Shown here: one piece after another, positions 8,446 to 17,800 of the stretch
How positions within the stretch are numbered: the first letter of the stretch is position 1
Layout of the letters: the number at the start of each line of letters is the position of its first letter
Source of the DNA: Glycomyces sambucus
Lineage (GTDB): Bacteria > Actinomycetota > Actinomycetes > Mycobacteriales > Micromonosporaceae
Length of the DNA: 64,000 nt
Assembly (NCBI RefSeq): GCF_900102815.1
Contig: NZ_FNGF01000002.1
Coordinates: 434,001 to 498,000 of the forward strand
Reading direction: 5' to 3'
Notes under the pieces: generated by a model
What the model was told of the DNA's origin: nothing
Seen by the model: the letters and a program-made list of their open reading frames with translations, nothing else
Databases searched by the model: none
Made by a program: the position numbers and the translations under genes

Positions 8446-11400
8446 CTATCGGATGACCAGCAGCGGCGCGCCGGGCGCGGCCTGGTCGCCCGGGCGGGCG
8501 AGCACGCGCGTGACGGTGCCGGAGACCGCGCAGGCCACGGGCATCTCCAGTTTCATCGCTTCGAGGACCACGACGGTGTCCCCGGCGGTGACGGTGTCGC
8601 CCTCGGCGACGTTGACGCGCCACACGCTCGCGGCCATGGGTGCCTCGACCAGGGTCTCGCCCGGTGCGAGTTCCACGGTCGCACCGTCGCCGGGGGCCGG
8701 TTCGGTGTGGTCGCGGTCGAACTCCCCCGCGTCGGCCCAGCGCCGCCGCTCGGCCTCGAACGCGGCGGCCTGGCGGGCGCGGAACGCGTCGATGGCGTCG
8801 GCGTTGTCGGCCAGCAGGCGCCGGTAGTCGGCGTAGGCGAAGGTGCCTTCGCGGATGTCGATCTCGGCGCGCCCGGCGGCGAGGTCGCGGCGGGTCTCGG
8901 CCAGCTCCTCCTCGGAGACGCGCGTGAACCTGACGCGGTCGAAGAAGCGCAGGAGCCACGGCAGTCCGTCCTTGAAGGACGGCAGGTCGCGCAGGCCGGC
9001 CCAGATGGGGGCGGTGCGGCCGACGAGCTGGTACCCGCCCGGGGAGTCCATGCCGTAGATGCACATGTAGGAGCCGCCGATGCCGACGGTGCCCTCGGCG
9101 GTCCAGGTGCGGGCGGGGTTGTACTTGGTGGTGACGAGCCGGTGGCGCGGGTCGACGGGCACGGCCGCGGGGGCGCCGAGGTACACGTCGCCCAGGCCCA
9201 GGACGAGCCATTCGGCGGCGGTGGCGATCCCGGCGACGTCCTCGACCGAGTCGAGGCCGTTGATGCGGCGGATGAACTCGATGTTCGAGGGGTTGAAGAG
9301 CGCGTCGTCGCGGACGTTGGTCGCATACCGGGCGATGGCCTCGTCGACCACGGCGTCGTTCCAGGAGATGGGGAGGCGGACCTCGCGGGAGGGGACGGTC
9401 ATGTCGCCGGTGTCGGGCAGGTCGGCCTCGAGTTCGGTGAGGAGCCCGGTGAGCGTGCGGATGGGGAGCACGTCGGGGTCGACGTGCAGGTGGAGGGAGC
9501 GCACGCCCGGGGTGGTGTCGATGAGCCCGGCGGGGTCCGCGGCGGCGAGGGCGTCCATGAGGGCGCCGACGCGCATGCGCAGCGCCAGGTCGAGGTGCAT
9601 GGGCCCGTATTCGAGGAGGACCGCGTCGTCGCCGGCGCGGCGGTAGGCGACGGCGGGCCGGTCGTCCCCGGCCTCGATCGCGGCGAGGGTGGCCTCGTCG
9701 CGGGCGGCGTTCACCAAGGGGACGTGGGCCAGCGTGGGCTCGGCGCGCAGGCGGTCCGCCTCCTCCTCGGCGACCGGCAGGAAGCGGACGGTGTCGCCGG
9801 GGCGGAGCTGGCCGAGCTTCCACCGGTCGGCGGTGGTGACGGTGAAGGGGCACGCGAAGCCGCCGAGGCTGGGCCCGTCGGGGCCCAGCAGCGCGGGCGT
9901 GTCGCCGGTGAAGTTGACGGTGCCGACCGAGTACGGGTTGTCGTGCAGGTTGGAGGGGTGGAGCCCGGCCTCGCCGCCGTCGGTGCGGGCCCACTGCGGG
10001 CGCGGCCCGTCGAGGCGCACCCCGGAGCGCCCGGCGTGGACCTGCACCGACCACTCGGCGGCGTAGATCCGCTCCATGTCCGCGACGGTGAAGTAGTGCG
10101 GGGCGGGCTGGGGGCCGGGGGTGACGGTGAGGGTCCACTCGTGCCCGAAGGCCGGGCGGTCCGCCACCGGGACCGGGGAGGAGGTCCCGATGGCGGAGGT
10201 TCCGGTGGCGGAGTTCTCAGTGGCGCAGACGGGGACGAGCCGGTCGCCGACGCGGAGGCGGTCGCCGGTGTAGCCGCCGATGCGCCCGGGCGGGAACGTG
10301 GAGGCCGAGCCGAGGAAGGTCGGGACGTCGAGGCCGCCTTGGAAGAGCACGTAGGTGCGCGCGCCCGCGTCGGCGATCTGGCCGACCGCTAGTTCGCCTC
10401 CGGCGGGGACGGCGACGGGGACCCACTGCTCGACCGGTTCGCCGTCGAGCATGACGGGCGCGGGGGCGCCGGTGACGCACACGGTGACCGGGACGCCGAA
10501 GCGCAGCACCGGTCCGGCGATGGTGCACTCGAGGCCGGGCGCGCCCTCGTCGTTGCCGAGGGCGCGGTTGCCGAGCCGGAACGAGAGGTCGTCCATCGGC
10601 CCCGACGGCGGCACCCCGACCTGCCAGTGGCCGATCCGGCCCGGGAAGTCCTGCACCGTGGTGAGGACCCCGGCGCTGACGACGTCGATGCGCGGCGAGG
10701 CGTCCGCGATCGTGGCGACCGTGGCGGTGTCGTGCTCCACGGCGAGCACGCGCGGGTCGACCGCGGCGGCGCGGAGCTGCCCGAGGTTGGTGTGGACGCC
10801 CTCGATGCGGGTGGCGGCCAGCGCGTCCGCGAGCGCGGCCCACGCGTCGGCGCGGGTGGCGCCGGTGGTGACGATCTTCGCGAGCATCGGGTCGTAGACG
10901 GCGGGGACCTCGGTGCCGCGTTCGATCCAGGTGTCGACGCGGGCCTGCTCGGGGAGGTCGACGCAGGTGAGGAGCCCGGCGCTGGGGAGGTGGCCGCGGG
11001 CGGGGTCCTCGGCGTAGACGCGGGCCTCGACGGCCGCGCCGGTGACGGCGGGCCCGGTCTCGGGGACGCCGTCGAGGAAGGCGGTGTCCCCGGCGGCGGC
11101 GCGGATCATCCACTCCACCAGATCGATCCCGAGGACCGCCTCGGTGACGGGGTGCTCGACCTGGAGGCGGGTGTTGAACTCCAGGAAGGACGCCTCCTCG
11201 CGGCCGGGGTCGTAGATGAACTCGACGGTCCCGGCGGAGCGGTACGCCGCGTCGGCGGCGAGCGCGCGGGCGGCGGTGTGCATCGAGGCGCGGACGGCGT
11301 CGGGGAGGCCGGGCGCGGGGGCCTCTTCGAGGACCTTCTGGTGGCGGCGCTGGAGGGTGCAGTCGCGGTCGGCGAGGGAGACGACGCGGCCCTCGCCGTC

Positions 11401-12042
11401 GCCGAAGACCTGGACCTCCACGTGCCGGGCGTGCAATACATAGCGTTCGATATATACCGAGTCGTCGCCGAAGTTGTCGGCGGCCAGGCGCTTGACAGAG
11501 GCGAAGCCCGCGGCCAGCGCGGCCGGGTCCTCGGCGACGCGCATCCCGATGCCGCCGCCGCCCGCGGAGGCTTTGACGATCACGGGGTAGCCGATGGCCG
11601 CGGCCGCGGCGACCGCCTCCTCGGGGGTGGCGAGGGCGGCGGTGCCGGCGGCGAGCGGGACGCCCGCGAGGGTCGCGGCCTCGCGCGCGGTCACCTTGTC
11701 GCCGAAGCGCTCCAGCTGCTCGGGGGTGGGGCCGATGAACACGAGCCCGGCCGCGGCGGTGCGGCGCGCGAACTCGGCGTTCTCGGCGAGGAACCCGTAC
11801 CCGGGGTGGACGGCCTGCGCGCCGGTGTCCTTGGCCGCCGAGAGGATCGCGTCGACGTCGAGGTAGGACTCGGCGGGGGCCGCCGGGCCCACGCACACCG
11901 CCTCGTCGGCCTCGCGGACGTGGAGCGAGGCGGCGTCGGCCTCGGAGTAGACGGCCACGGTGGCGATCCCGAGCCGGTGGGCGGTCCGGGTGATGCGCCG
12001 GGAGATCTCGCCGCGGTTGGCGATGAGGATGCGCTCGAACAT
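8446..12042 (-). CDS. uca: Urea carboxylase (biotin-dependent)
   Basis: Carboxylates urea to allophanate using ATP, bicarbonate and biotin. The 1198 residues contain a biotin carboxylase half (about 1-450, with the ATP-grasp loop KASAGGGGIGMR), a KipA-like carboxyltransferase region (about 460-790), a KipI-like region (about 810-1020) and a C-terminal biotinyl domain with Lys1164 in EAMKLEM. This is the usual urea carboxylase architecture and length. Guanidine carboxylase is a close relative, but the urea transporter and allophanate hydrolase neighbours, and the absence of carboxyguanidine deiminase genes, favour urea. It lies 20 nt after gntR. Confidence 0.93.
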   Translation of the reverse strand: MFERILIANRGEISRRITRTAHRLGIATVAVYSEADAASLHVREADEAVCVGPAAPAESYLDVDAILSAAKDTGAQAVHPGYGFLAENAEFARRTAAAGLVFIGPTPEQLERFGDKVTAREAATLAGVPLAAGTAALATPEEAVAAAAAIGYPVIVKASAGGGGIGMRVAEDPAALAAGFASVKRLAADNFGDDSVYIERYVLHARHVEVQVFGDGEGRVVSLADRDCTLQRRHQKVLEEAPAPGLPDAVRASMHTAARALAADAAYRSAGTVEFIYDPGREEASFLEFNTRLQVEHPVTEAVLGIDLVEWMIRAAAGDTAFLDGVPETGPAVTGAAVEARVYAEDPARGHLPSAGLLTCVDLPEQARVDTWIERGTEVPAVYDPMLAKIVTTGATRADAWAALADALAATRIEGVHTNLGQLRAAAVDPRVLAVEHDTATVATIADASPRIDVVSAGVLTTVQDFPGRIGHWQVGVPPSGPMDDLSFRLGNRALGNDEGAPGLECTIAGPVLRFGVPVTVCVTGAPAPVMLDGEPVEQWVPVAVPAGGELAVGQIADAGARTYVLFQGGLDVPTFLGSASTFPPGRIGGYTGDRLRVGDRLVPVCATENSATGTSAIGTSSPVPVADRPAFGHEWTLTVTPGPQPAPHYFTVADMERIYAAEWSVQVHAGRSGVRLDGPRPQWARTDGGEAGLHPSNLHDNPYSVGTVNFTGDTPALLGPDGPSLGGFACPFTVTTADRWKLGQLRPGDTVRFLPVAEEEADRLRAEPTLAHVPLVNAARDEATLAAIEAGDDRPAVAYRRAGDDAVLLEYGPMHLDLALRMRVGALMDALAAADPAGLIDTTPGVRSLHLHVDPDVLPIRTLTGLLTELEADLPDTGDMTVPSREVRLPISWNDAVVDEAIARYATNVRDDALFNPSNIEFIRRINGLDSVEDVAGIATAAEWLVLGLGDVYLGAPAAVPVDPRHRLVTTKYNPARTWTAEGTVGIGGSYMCIYGMDSPGGYQLVGRTAPIWAGLRDLPSFKDGLPWLLRFFDRVRFTRVSEEELAETRRDLAAGRAEIDIREGTFAYADYRRLLADNADAIDAFRARQAAAFEAERRRWADAGEFDRDHTEPAPGDGATVELAPGETLVEAPMAASVWRVNVAEGDTVTAGDTVVVLEAMKLEMPVACAVSGTVTRVLARPGDQAAPGAPLLVIR

Positions 12043-12062
12043 GGGTCTCGCTCTCTCGGGGT

Positions 12063-12776
12063 TCAGGGCCGGACGGCGTTCGCGAGGTGGGCCCAGGTGA
12101 GGGCCGCCTCGGCGCGGCCGACCACGATGGACCGGGACGTCTCGATGTGGCGGGTGAGGATCGCGGTGGCCTCGGCGTAGCGGCCGTCGAGGGCGCCTTC
12201 GGCGATGGCGATGTGCTCGGCGATGGTCGACTCCATGCGCTCGGCGGTGAAGTAGTCGAACATCCGGGCGGGCCTGATCCGGTTGTTGACGGCCTTGAGC
12301 GCCTCGGCGAGCTGGGGGTTGCCGGAGGCGGCCAGGAGCGTCAGGTGGTAGCGCTCGTCGGACTCGACGAACCCGGCGTCGGGGCCGGGCGGGGCGTCGC
12401 GCAGGCGGTACCAGCGTTCGAGTTCGGGCCCGAGGAGGTCCGCGTCGTGCCGGACCTCGGGGTCGGCGGCGGCGCGGGAGAGGCCGCGCAGCTCCAGGGT
12501 GAGGCGCACTTCGTAGAGGTCGTTGAGCTGGTCGATGCGCGGGCGGTAGGGGTAGAGGCCGTCGACTTCGCGGGAGACGAGGCCGTCGGCGGAGAGGCGG
12601 CTGAGCGCTTCGCGCACGGGCGTGCGGGAGACGCCGTAGTTCCCGGCCAGGCGCTCCTCGCCGAGGCGCTTGCCCGGTTCGTAGCGTCCGGCCATGAGGT
12701 CGGCGCGCAGGGCGACGTAGACGCGGGCCGCGAGCGGGCCGCCCGACTCCGGCAGGGGGGAGAGTTCGGCGGTCAT
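12063..12776 (-). CDS. GntR-family regulator (FadR subfamily)
   Basis: A 237-residue regulator with an N-terminal winged helix (about 17-75, GKRLGEERLAGNYGVSRTPV and REALSRLSADGLV) and a C-terminal all-helical FCD ligand domain (about 90-225) with likely metal or effector ligands in SDERYHLTLL, AEHIAIAEGA and RHIETSR. The ATG has CGGAG upstream. It sits inside the urea operon, between urtE and urea carboxylase, in the same orientation. It therefore probably senses urea, allophanate or a related nitrogen compound and controls the operon. Confidence 0.9.
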   Translation of the reverse strand: MTAELSPLPESGGPLAARVYVALRADLMAGRYEPGKRLGEERLAGNYGVSRTPVREALSRLSADGLVSREVDGLYPYRPRIDQLNDLYEVRLTLELRGLSRAAADPEVRHDADLLGPELERWYRLRDAPPGPDAGFVESDERYHLTLLAASGNPQLAEALKAVNNRIRPARMFDYFTAERMESTIAEHIAIAEGALDGRYAEATAILTRHIETSRSIVVGRAEAALTWAHLANAVRP

Positions 12777-12810
12777 GCGCGGGCTCCGGTCGGCGGTTCG
12801 GGGGTGCGGG

Positions 12811-13503
12811 TCATATGGCCATCGCCTCTCGGACGCGGGTCGCGGCGCCGGTGCCGGTCGCGCCGGTGGAGGCGGTGCGGCCCGAGCGCAGGACGCAGTA
12901 CCGGTCGGCGGCCTGGAGCGCGAAGCCGAGGTGCTGCTCCACCAGGAGCACCGAGAGGCCGCCGCGGGAGGCGAGCGCGGTGACGGTGGCCTCGATCTCG
13001 GCGACCACGTTGGGCTGGATGCCCTCGGTGGGCTCGTCGAGGATGAGCAGGCGCGGTTCGGTGACGAGGGCGCGGGCGATGGCGAGCTGCTGGCGCTGGC
13101 CGCCGGAGAGCAGGCCGGCCTGGCGGCCGAGGAGGCCGCGCAGCGCCGGGAACAGGTCGAGCTGCTCGTCGACGAGGGCCTTGCCGCGCTTGCGGCCGTC
13201 GGCGACCAGGCGCAGGTTCTCCCCCGCGGTCAGGTGCGCGAAGCACTGCTGGCCCTGCGGGACGTAGGCCATGCCGGCCTTGACGCGCTTGTTGGTGGGG
13301 CGCCTGGTGACGTCCTGGCCATCGAACTCGACGGTGCCGGACATGGCGGGGATGAGGCCGACGACGGCGCGCAGGAGGGTGGTCTTGCCGGCGCCGTTGT
13401 GGCCGACGACGGCCACGACCTCGTCGGCGCCGACGTCGAGGGACACGCCGTGGACGACGGCGGAGCGGCCGTAGCCGCAGGTGAGGTCACGCAGTCGCAG
13501 CAT
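12811..13503 (-). CDS. urtE: Urea ABC transporter ATP-binding subunit UrtE
   Basis: One of the two ATPases that drive urea import. The 230 residues hold Walker A GHNGAGKTT (34-42), the signature LSGGQRQQ and Walker B LLILDEPTEG. It follows the LivF/UrtE pattern, including the YVPQGQQCF Q-loop. Its start overlaps the end of urtD by 17 nt, consistent with coupled translation. Confidence 0.93.
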   Translation of the reverse strand: MLRLRDLTCGYGRSAVVHGVSLDVGADEVVAVVGHNGAGKTTLLRAVVGLIPAMSGTVEFDGQDVTRRPTNKRVKAGMAYVPQGQQCFAHLTAGENLRLVADGRKRGKALVDEQLDLFPALRGLLGRQAGLLSGGQRQQLAIARALVTEPRLLILDEPTEGIQPNVVAEIEATVTALASRGGLSVLLVEQHLGFALQAADRYCVLRSGRTASTGATGTGAATRVREAMAI

Positions 13504-14242
13504 CGGCGGGCTCCTTCGCGGTGCCGAGGTAGACCTCCTGGACGCGGGGGTCGCCGGAGACCTCGTCGACCGAGCCGGAGGCGAGGACGGCCCCGGCGTG
13601 GAGGACGGTGACGCGGGAGGCGAAGGCGCGCATGAAGTCCATGTCGTGCTCGACCACGGCGACGGCCCGGTCGGCGGCGATGTCGTGCAGGAGGCGGCCG
13701 GTGGTCTCGCGCTCGTCGTGGCCCATCCCGGCGATGGGCTCGTCGAGCAGGAGCACGTCGGCGTCGCCGACGAGGAGCATCCCGATCTCCAGCCACTGCT
13801 TCTGGCCGTGGGCGAGGGCGCCCGCGGGGGTGTCGGCCCGGTCCCCCAGGCCGATGCGCTCCATCGTGGCCCTCACGTGCGGGGGCAGGTGCCGGCGGCG
13901 GCGCAGGAGCGTCCACGGGGAGCGTCCGGCCCCGGCGGCGATGTCGAGGTTCTGGGCGACGGTGAGGGCCTCGAAGACGGTGGCGGTCTGGAAGGTGCGG
14001 CCGATCCCCTTGCGGGCGATGTGGTGGACCTTGCGGCCGCGCAGCTCCTCGCCGTCCTTGACGACCGAGCCGGTGTACTTCGCGAGGCCGGTGACCGCGT
14101 CGACAAGGGTGGTCTTCCCGGCGCCGTTGGGGCCGATGAGGAAGTGCACCTCCCCGCGGGCGAGTTCGAGGTCGACCCCGTCGACGGCCCGGAAGCCGTC
14201 GAACTCGACCACGATGTCCTTGCAGCTCAAGGCGATGTTCAT
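13487..14242 (-). CDS. urtD: Urea ABC transporter ATP-binding subunit UrtD
   Basis: The second ATPase of the urea importer, 251 residues. Walker A is GPNGAGKTT (38-46). The signature motif is the UrtD-type LAHGQKQWLEIGM rather than LSGGQ, which separates it from LivG. Walker B is VLLLDEPIAGMG. The ATG at 14242 overlaps the urtC stop (ATGA), so translation is coupled. Confidence 0.93.
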   Translation of the reverse strand: MNIALSCKDIVVEFDGFRAVDGVDLELARGEVHFLIGPNGAGKTTLVDAVTGLAKYTGSVVKDGEELRGRKVHHIARKGIGRTFQTATVFEALTVAQNLDIAAGAGRSPWTLLRRRRHLPPHVRATMERIGLGDRADTPAGALAHGQKQWLEIGMLLVGDADVLLLDEPIAGMGHDERETTGRLLHDIAADRAVAVVEHDMDFMRAFASRVTVLHAGAVLASGSVDEVSGDPRVQEVYLGTAKEPADAATA

Positions 14243-15315
14243 GCGGCGGCCTCCACTTGCGTGCGCTTGGTCGGGAACCGGCGGGCGACGCTCGCGATCG
14301 AGGCGATGCCGCCGGGGAGCAGGGCGATGACGAGGACGAACAGGAGCCCTTGCGCGTACGTCCACGCGGAGGGGAACTGCTCGGAGAGGGCGGTCTGTGC
14401 CCAGGCGACGGCGAGCGCGCCGACGACGGGGCCGACCAGGCTCGCGCGCCCGCCGATGGCGACGCCGAGGATGAACATGATCGAGGGGACGATCCCGATG
14501 CTCGCCGGGGAGATGATCCCGACGATCGGCACGAACACGGCCCCGGCGACGGAGGCGAAGAGCGCGGCGACGGCGTAGGCGACGACCTTGACGTTCGCGG
14601 CGTCGTAGCCGAGGAAGCGCACGCGCTCTTCGGCGTCGCGGACGGCGACGAGGAGCTCCCCGTAGCGCGAGCGGCGCAGTTGCAGCGCGACGGCGACGAC
14701 GCTCAGGAGGACCCCGGCGGCGATGAAGTAGAGCATCCGCTGGTTGACCGGGTCGGCGAGGGTGAAGCCGAAGAAGTACCGGAAGCGGCTGAGGCCGTTG
14801 AACCCGCCGAGGGACTGCTGTCCGATGAGGAGGATCGCGAAGGCCCCGGCGAGCGCCTGGGAGAGGATCGCGAAGTAGGCGCCCTTGACGCGGCGCTTGA
14901 ACACGGCCAGGCCCAGGAGCACCGCGAACGCGGTCGGCAGGACGAGGATCGCCGCGATCGTGAAGGCGGGCGAGGAGAACGGCGCCCAGTAGGCGGGGAG
15001 TTCGCGGATGCCCGCGAGTTCCATGAAGTCGGGGACGGCGCCGGGGCCGCCGCGGAACTCGGCGTCGGCGGTCTTCAGGTGCATCGCCATGAGGTAGGCG
15101 CCCATGCCGAAGAAGACGCCCTGCCCGAGGGTGAGCATCCCGCCGCGGCCCCAGGCGAGGCCGATGCCGACCGCGACGACCGCGTAGCACAGGAACTGGG
15201 CGAGCAGGCCGAGCCGGAACCCGGAGAGCAGCAGGGGAGCGAGTCCGAAGAGGACGAGTGCGGCGGCGGCGAACCCGGTCCAGGTGCCGGCGCGGGTCTG
15301 GAGGAAGCGGTTCAT
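14239..15315 (-). CDS. urtC: Urea ABC transporter permease UrtC
   Basis: A 358-residue inner-membrane permease of the LivM/UrtC type with eight to ten hydrophobic segments. Family signatures include GRGGMLTLGQGVFFGMGAYL (about 56-75), the cytoplasmic RRSRYGELLVAVRDAEER loop that couples to the ATPases, and NVKVVAYAVAALFASVAG. It forms the membrane channel with UrtB. It lies 40 nt after urtB. Confidence 0.93.
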   Translation of the reverse strand: MNRFLQTRAGTWTGFAAAALVLFGLAPLLLSGFRLGLLAQFLCYAVVAVGIGLAWGRGGMLTLGQGVFFGMGAYLMAMHLKTADAEFRGGPGAVPDFMELAGIRELPAYWAPFSSPAFTIAAILVLPTAFAVLLGLAVFKRRVKGAYFAILSQALAGAFAILLIGQQSLGGFNGLSRFRYFFGFTLADPVNQRMLYFIAAGVLLSVVAVALQLRRSRYGELLVAVRDAEERVRFLGYDAANVKVVAYAVAALFASVAGAVFVPIVGIISPASIGIVPSIMFILGVAIGGRASLVGPVVGALAVAWAQTALSEQFPSAWTYAQGLLFVLVIALLPGGIASIASVARRFPTKRTQVEAAA

Positions 15316-15355
15316 CGGCGTCCGTTCCGGTTCGGGCGGTGCGGTCGGGTGCGGG

Positions 15356-16240
15356 TCATGCGAGGCTCCTGGTTCGCAGCGTGAACAGGCCCTGCGGGCG
15401 CAGTTGGAGGAAGACGACGATGACGACGAAGACGCCGACCTTCGCGAGCGACGCGGTCGAGTAGGTCTCGAACACCGCCTGGAGCGCGCCGAGGGCGACC
15501 GCGGCGACCACCGCGCCCTTGATGCGGCCCAGGCCGCCCGCGACGACCACGAGGAACGCGTCGACCAGGTAGGACTGGCCGGTGGTCGGGCTCGTGGACC
15601 CGATGAGGGTCAGGGCGACTCCGGCGACGCCCGCGAGGCCCGAGCCGATGAAGAACGTGGCGGCGTCGACCCGGCGCGAGGAGATCCCGGCGGTCTCGGC
15701 GAGGTCGCGGTTGCCGGTGACGGCGCGGATGCGCCGCCCGGCCGGCGTGAACCGCAGGACCAGCGCCACGGCGGTGACGGCGAGGACCGCCAGCGCCATG
15801 ATGAACAGCCGGGTCCTGGGGACGGTGGTGCCGAGGAGGTCGACGCCGCCGCGGAGTGCTTCGGGCACGGACACGTTCACCGCGGGCGCCCCGAACACGT
15901 CGCGGGCGGCCTGCTGGAGGACCAGGCCCACCCCGAAGGTGACCAGGAGCGTGTCGAGCGGGCGGTGGTAGAGGCGGCGCAGGAGCAGGGCCTCCAGGAC
16001 CAGGCCCATCGCGCCGCCCACCAGGAATCCGATCGGGAGGGCGATCAGGAGGGACACGCCGGCGTCGCCGACGACCTGCTGGACGACGTACGCGGTGTAG
16101 CAGCCGGCCATGATGAACTCGCCGTGCGCCATGTTGACGACGCCCATCTGGCCGAAGGTGAGCGAGAGGCCCAGGGCGGCCAGCAGCAGGATCGAGCCGG
16201 TGCTGAGGCCGGTGAGGAGCTGCCCTACGAGGAGGTCCAC
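15356..16240 (-). CDS. urtB: Urea ABC transporter permease UrtB
   Basis: A 294-residue LivH/UrtB-type permease. MGVVNMAHGEFIMAGCYTAY (about 32-51) is the family N-terminal signature, and RAVTGNRDLAETAGI (about 172-186) is the cytoplasmic coupling loop. About eight membrane segments are visible. This form lacks the long periplasmic N-terminal extension that some UrtB proteins carry. It lies 29 nt downstream of urtA in the operon. Confidence 0.93.
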   Translation of the reverse strand: MDLLVGQLLTGLSTGSILLLAALGLSLTFGQMGVVNMAHGEFIMAGCYTAYVVQQVVGDAGVSLLIALPIGFLVGGAMGLVLEALLLRRLYHRPLDTLLVTFGVGLVLQQAARDVFGAPAVNVSVPEALRGGVDLLGTTVPRTRLFIMALAVLAVTAVALVLRFTPAGRRIRAVTGNRDLAETAGISSRRVDAATFFIGSGLAGVAGVALTLIGSTSPTTGQSYLVDAFLVVVAGGLGRIKGAVVAAVALGALQAVFETYSTASLAKVGVFVVIVVFLQLRPQGLFTLRTRSLA

Positions 16241-16269
16241 GGTGTCCCCTTCCTGATCGTCCGGTCCGG

Positions 16270-17541
16270 TTACTCGGTCACCGCGAGGTCGGCGGCCCAG
16301 TCGTAGCCTTCGAGGAACGGGTCGGGCTCGATGGGCCCGTCGGACTCCCAGACGGTGTAGAGGAGGCCGTCGGCGGCGATCTCGCCGATGCGGGCGGTCT
16401 TGGTGACGTGGTGGTTGTCGCCGTCGATGACGACGGTCCCTTCAGGGGAGTCGAAGGAGACGCCGTCGGCGGCGGCCTGGACGTCGGCGACCGCGAAGGA
16501 CCCGGCCTTCTCGACGGTGGCGGCCCACAGGTGCACGGAGTTGTAGGCGGCCTCCATGGGGTCGGAGGTGACCCGCTCGGCGCCGTACTCGGCCTTGAAC
16601 GCCTCCACGAACGCGGTGTTCGCGGGCGACTCGACGGTCTGGTAGTAGTTCCAGGCGGCGAGCTGGCCCTCGATGTTCTCGACGCCGATGCCGCCGACCT
16701 CCTCCTCGGCGATGGAGACGCTCATGACGGGCATGTCGGCGGCGGTGAGGCCGACGTTGGCGTACTCGCGGAAGAAGGCCACGTTGGAGTCGCCGTTGAG
16801 GGTGTTGAACACCGCGTCGGCGTCGGCGGACTTGACCTGGTTGACGATGGTGGAGAACTCGGTGGAGCCCAGGGTGACGTAGTCCTCGCCGAGGACCTCG
16901 ATGCCGTGGGCCTCGGCGTAGGCGTTGATGATCGCGTTCGCGGTGCGCGGGAAGACGTAGTCGGAGCCGACGAGGTAGAGCGACTCGACGCCGGTCTCGG
17001 CGAGGTAGTCGAGCGCGGGGATGATCTGCTGGTTCGTGGTGGCGCCGGTGTAGAAGATGTTCTCGGAGGCTTCGAGGCCCTCGTACTGGACGGGGTAGTA
17101 CAGGAGCGAGTCGTTGTCCTCGAAGACCGGGAGCATGGCCTTGCGGGAGGCGGAGGTCCAGCCGCCGAAGACGGCGGCGACGCAGTCCTCGCGGATGAGC
17201 TTCTCGGCCTTCTCGGCGAAGACGGTGGGCTCGGAGGCCCCGTCCTCGGCGACGATCTCGATCTGCTTGCCCTGGACGCCGCCGGCCGCGTTGACCTCCG
17301 CGACGGCCAGCGCGATGGCGTCGCGGACGGTGGTCTCGGAGATGGCCATGGTGCCCGAGAGGGAGTTGAGGGAGCCGACCTTGACGGTGTCGCCGGAGGT
17401 GTCCACGCAGGACTCGGTGGCGACGGTCTCCTCGCCGGCGCGGGCGCCGCAGGCGGCGGTCGCGAGGAGTCCGGCGAGGGCGGCGGAGGCGGCGAGCGCG
17501 CGGGCGAGGCCGCGGACTTCGGGCGTGGGGCGCAGTGGCAT
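16270..17541 (-). CDS. urtA: Urea ABC transporter substrate-binding lipoprotein UrtA
   Basis: Captures urea outside the membrane and delivers it to UrtBC. The 423-residue precursor has a lipoprotein signal peptide ending in LLATAAC (Cys31). The mature part is a Peripla_BP_5 domain with [19 protein letters not shown], and with a C-terminal EGYDW element close to that of known UrtA proteins. The ATG at 17541 has a GAAAGG site; an upstream in-frame ATG at 17577 is less suitable because it would bury the signal peptide. It is first in the operon and has promoter and GlnR-like elements upstream. Confidence 0.93.
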   Translation of the reverse strand: MPLRPTPEVRGLARALAASAALAGLLATAACGARAGEETVATESCVDTSGDTVKVGSLNSLSGTMAISETTVRDAIALAVAEVNAAGGVQGKQIEIVAEDGASEPTVFAEKAEKLIREDCVAAVFGGWTSASRKAMLPVFEDNDSLLYYPVQYEGLEASENIFYTGATTNQQIIPALDYLAETGVESLYLVGSDYVFPRTANAIINAYAEAHGIEVLGEDYVTLGSTEFSTIVNQVKSADADAVFNTLNGDSNVAFFREYANVGLTAADMPVMSVSIAEEEVGGIGVENIEGQLAAWNYYQTVESPANTAFVEAFKAEYGAERVTSDPMEAAYNSVHLWAATVEKAGSFAVADVQAAADGVSFDSPEGTVVIDGDNHHVTKTARIGEIAADGLLYTVWESDGPIEPDPFLEGYDWAADLAVTE

Positions 17542-17637
17542 GTGCGGGTGACCTTTCGCAGAGGAGCGTCCCGGCATGGAGGGGTGCCGGGTCTGCAAGG
17601 GAGCGCCGCCGCAGGTCGCGGCGGGTGTACGGGGGCG

Positions 17638-17667
17638 TATACAGCGTCGTATCCGCTCTGGGTCCAA
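17638..17667 (-). promoter_or_regulatory. Candidate urt operon promoter
   Basis: Reading leftward, TTGGAC (17667-17662), an 18-nt spacer and TGTATA (17643-17638) form a plausible promoter about 100 nt before the urtA start. Confidence 0.45.
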
Positions 17668-17681
17668 GCTATGGGCGCGAT

Positions 17682-17698
17682 GTTTCGCCGCCGTTCAC
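17682..17698. promoter_or_regulatory. GlnR-type nitrogen-control site candidate
   Basis: On the minus strand GTGAAC, 6 nt, GAAAC matches the actinobacterial GlnR pattern (two AC-ending half-sites 6 nt apart) with one mismatch. It lies just upstream of the proposed -35, where an activator would bind. A urea operon is an expected GlnR target. Confidence 0.4.
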
Positions 17699-17800
17699 GT
17701 CGCGCACAGTCCCGTGAACTCTCGTTGCCCGCACGTAAAGAAACGCGCACAACGGGGTCGGGAGGCGCGGGAGGCGAGGCGACCGGTCCGGCTGCGGGGT

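Noticed and set aside
6056..8827. A 923-residue plus-strand frame opposite allophanate hydrolase
   Set aside because: Low-complexity Gly/Glu/Val composition with no motifs; a GC-driven shadow.
6749..10138. A single 1129-residue minus-strand reading frame covering allophanate hydrolase and beyond
   Set aside because: The upstream part is an Arg/Pro-rich antiframe of urea carboxylase; only the part from 8416 looks like protein.
8446..12042. Guanidine carboxylase instead of urea carboxylase
   Set aside because: Neighbouring urtABCDE and allophanate hydrolase, no carboxyguanidine deiminase genes, and no guanidine riboswitch-like leader noticed.
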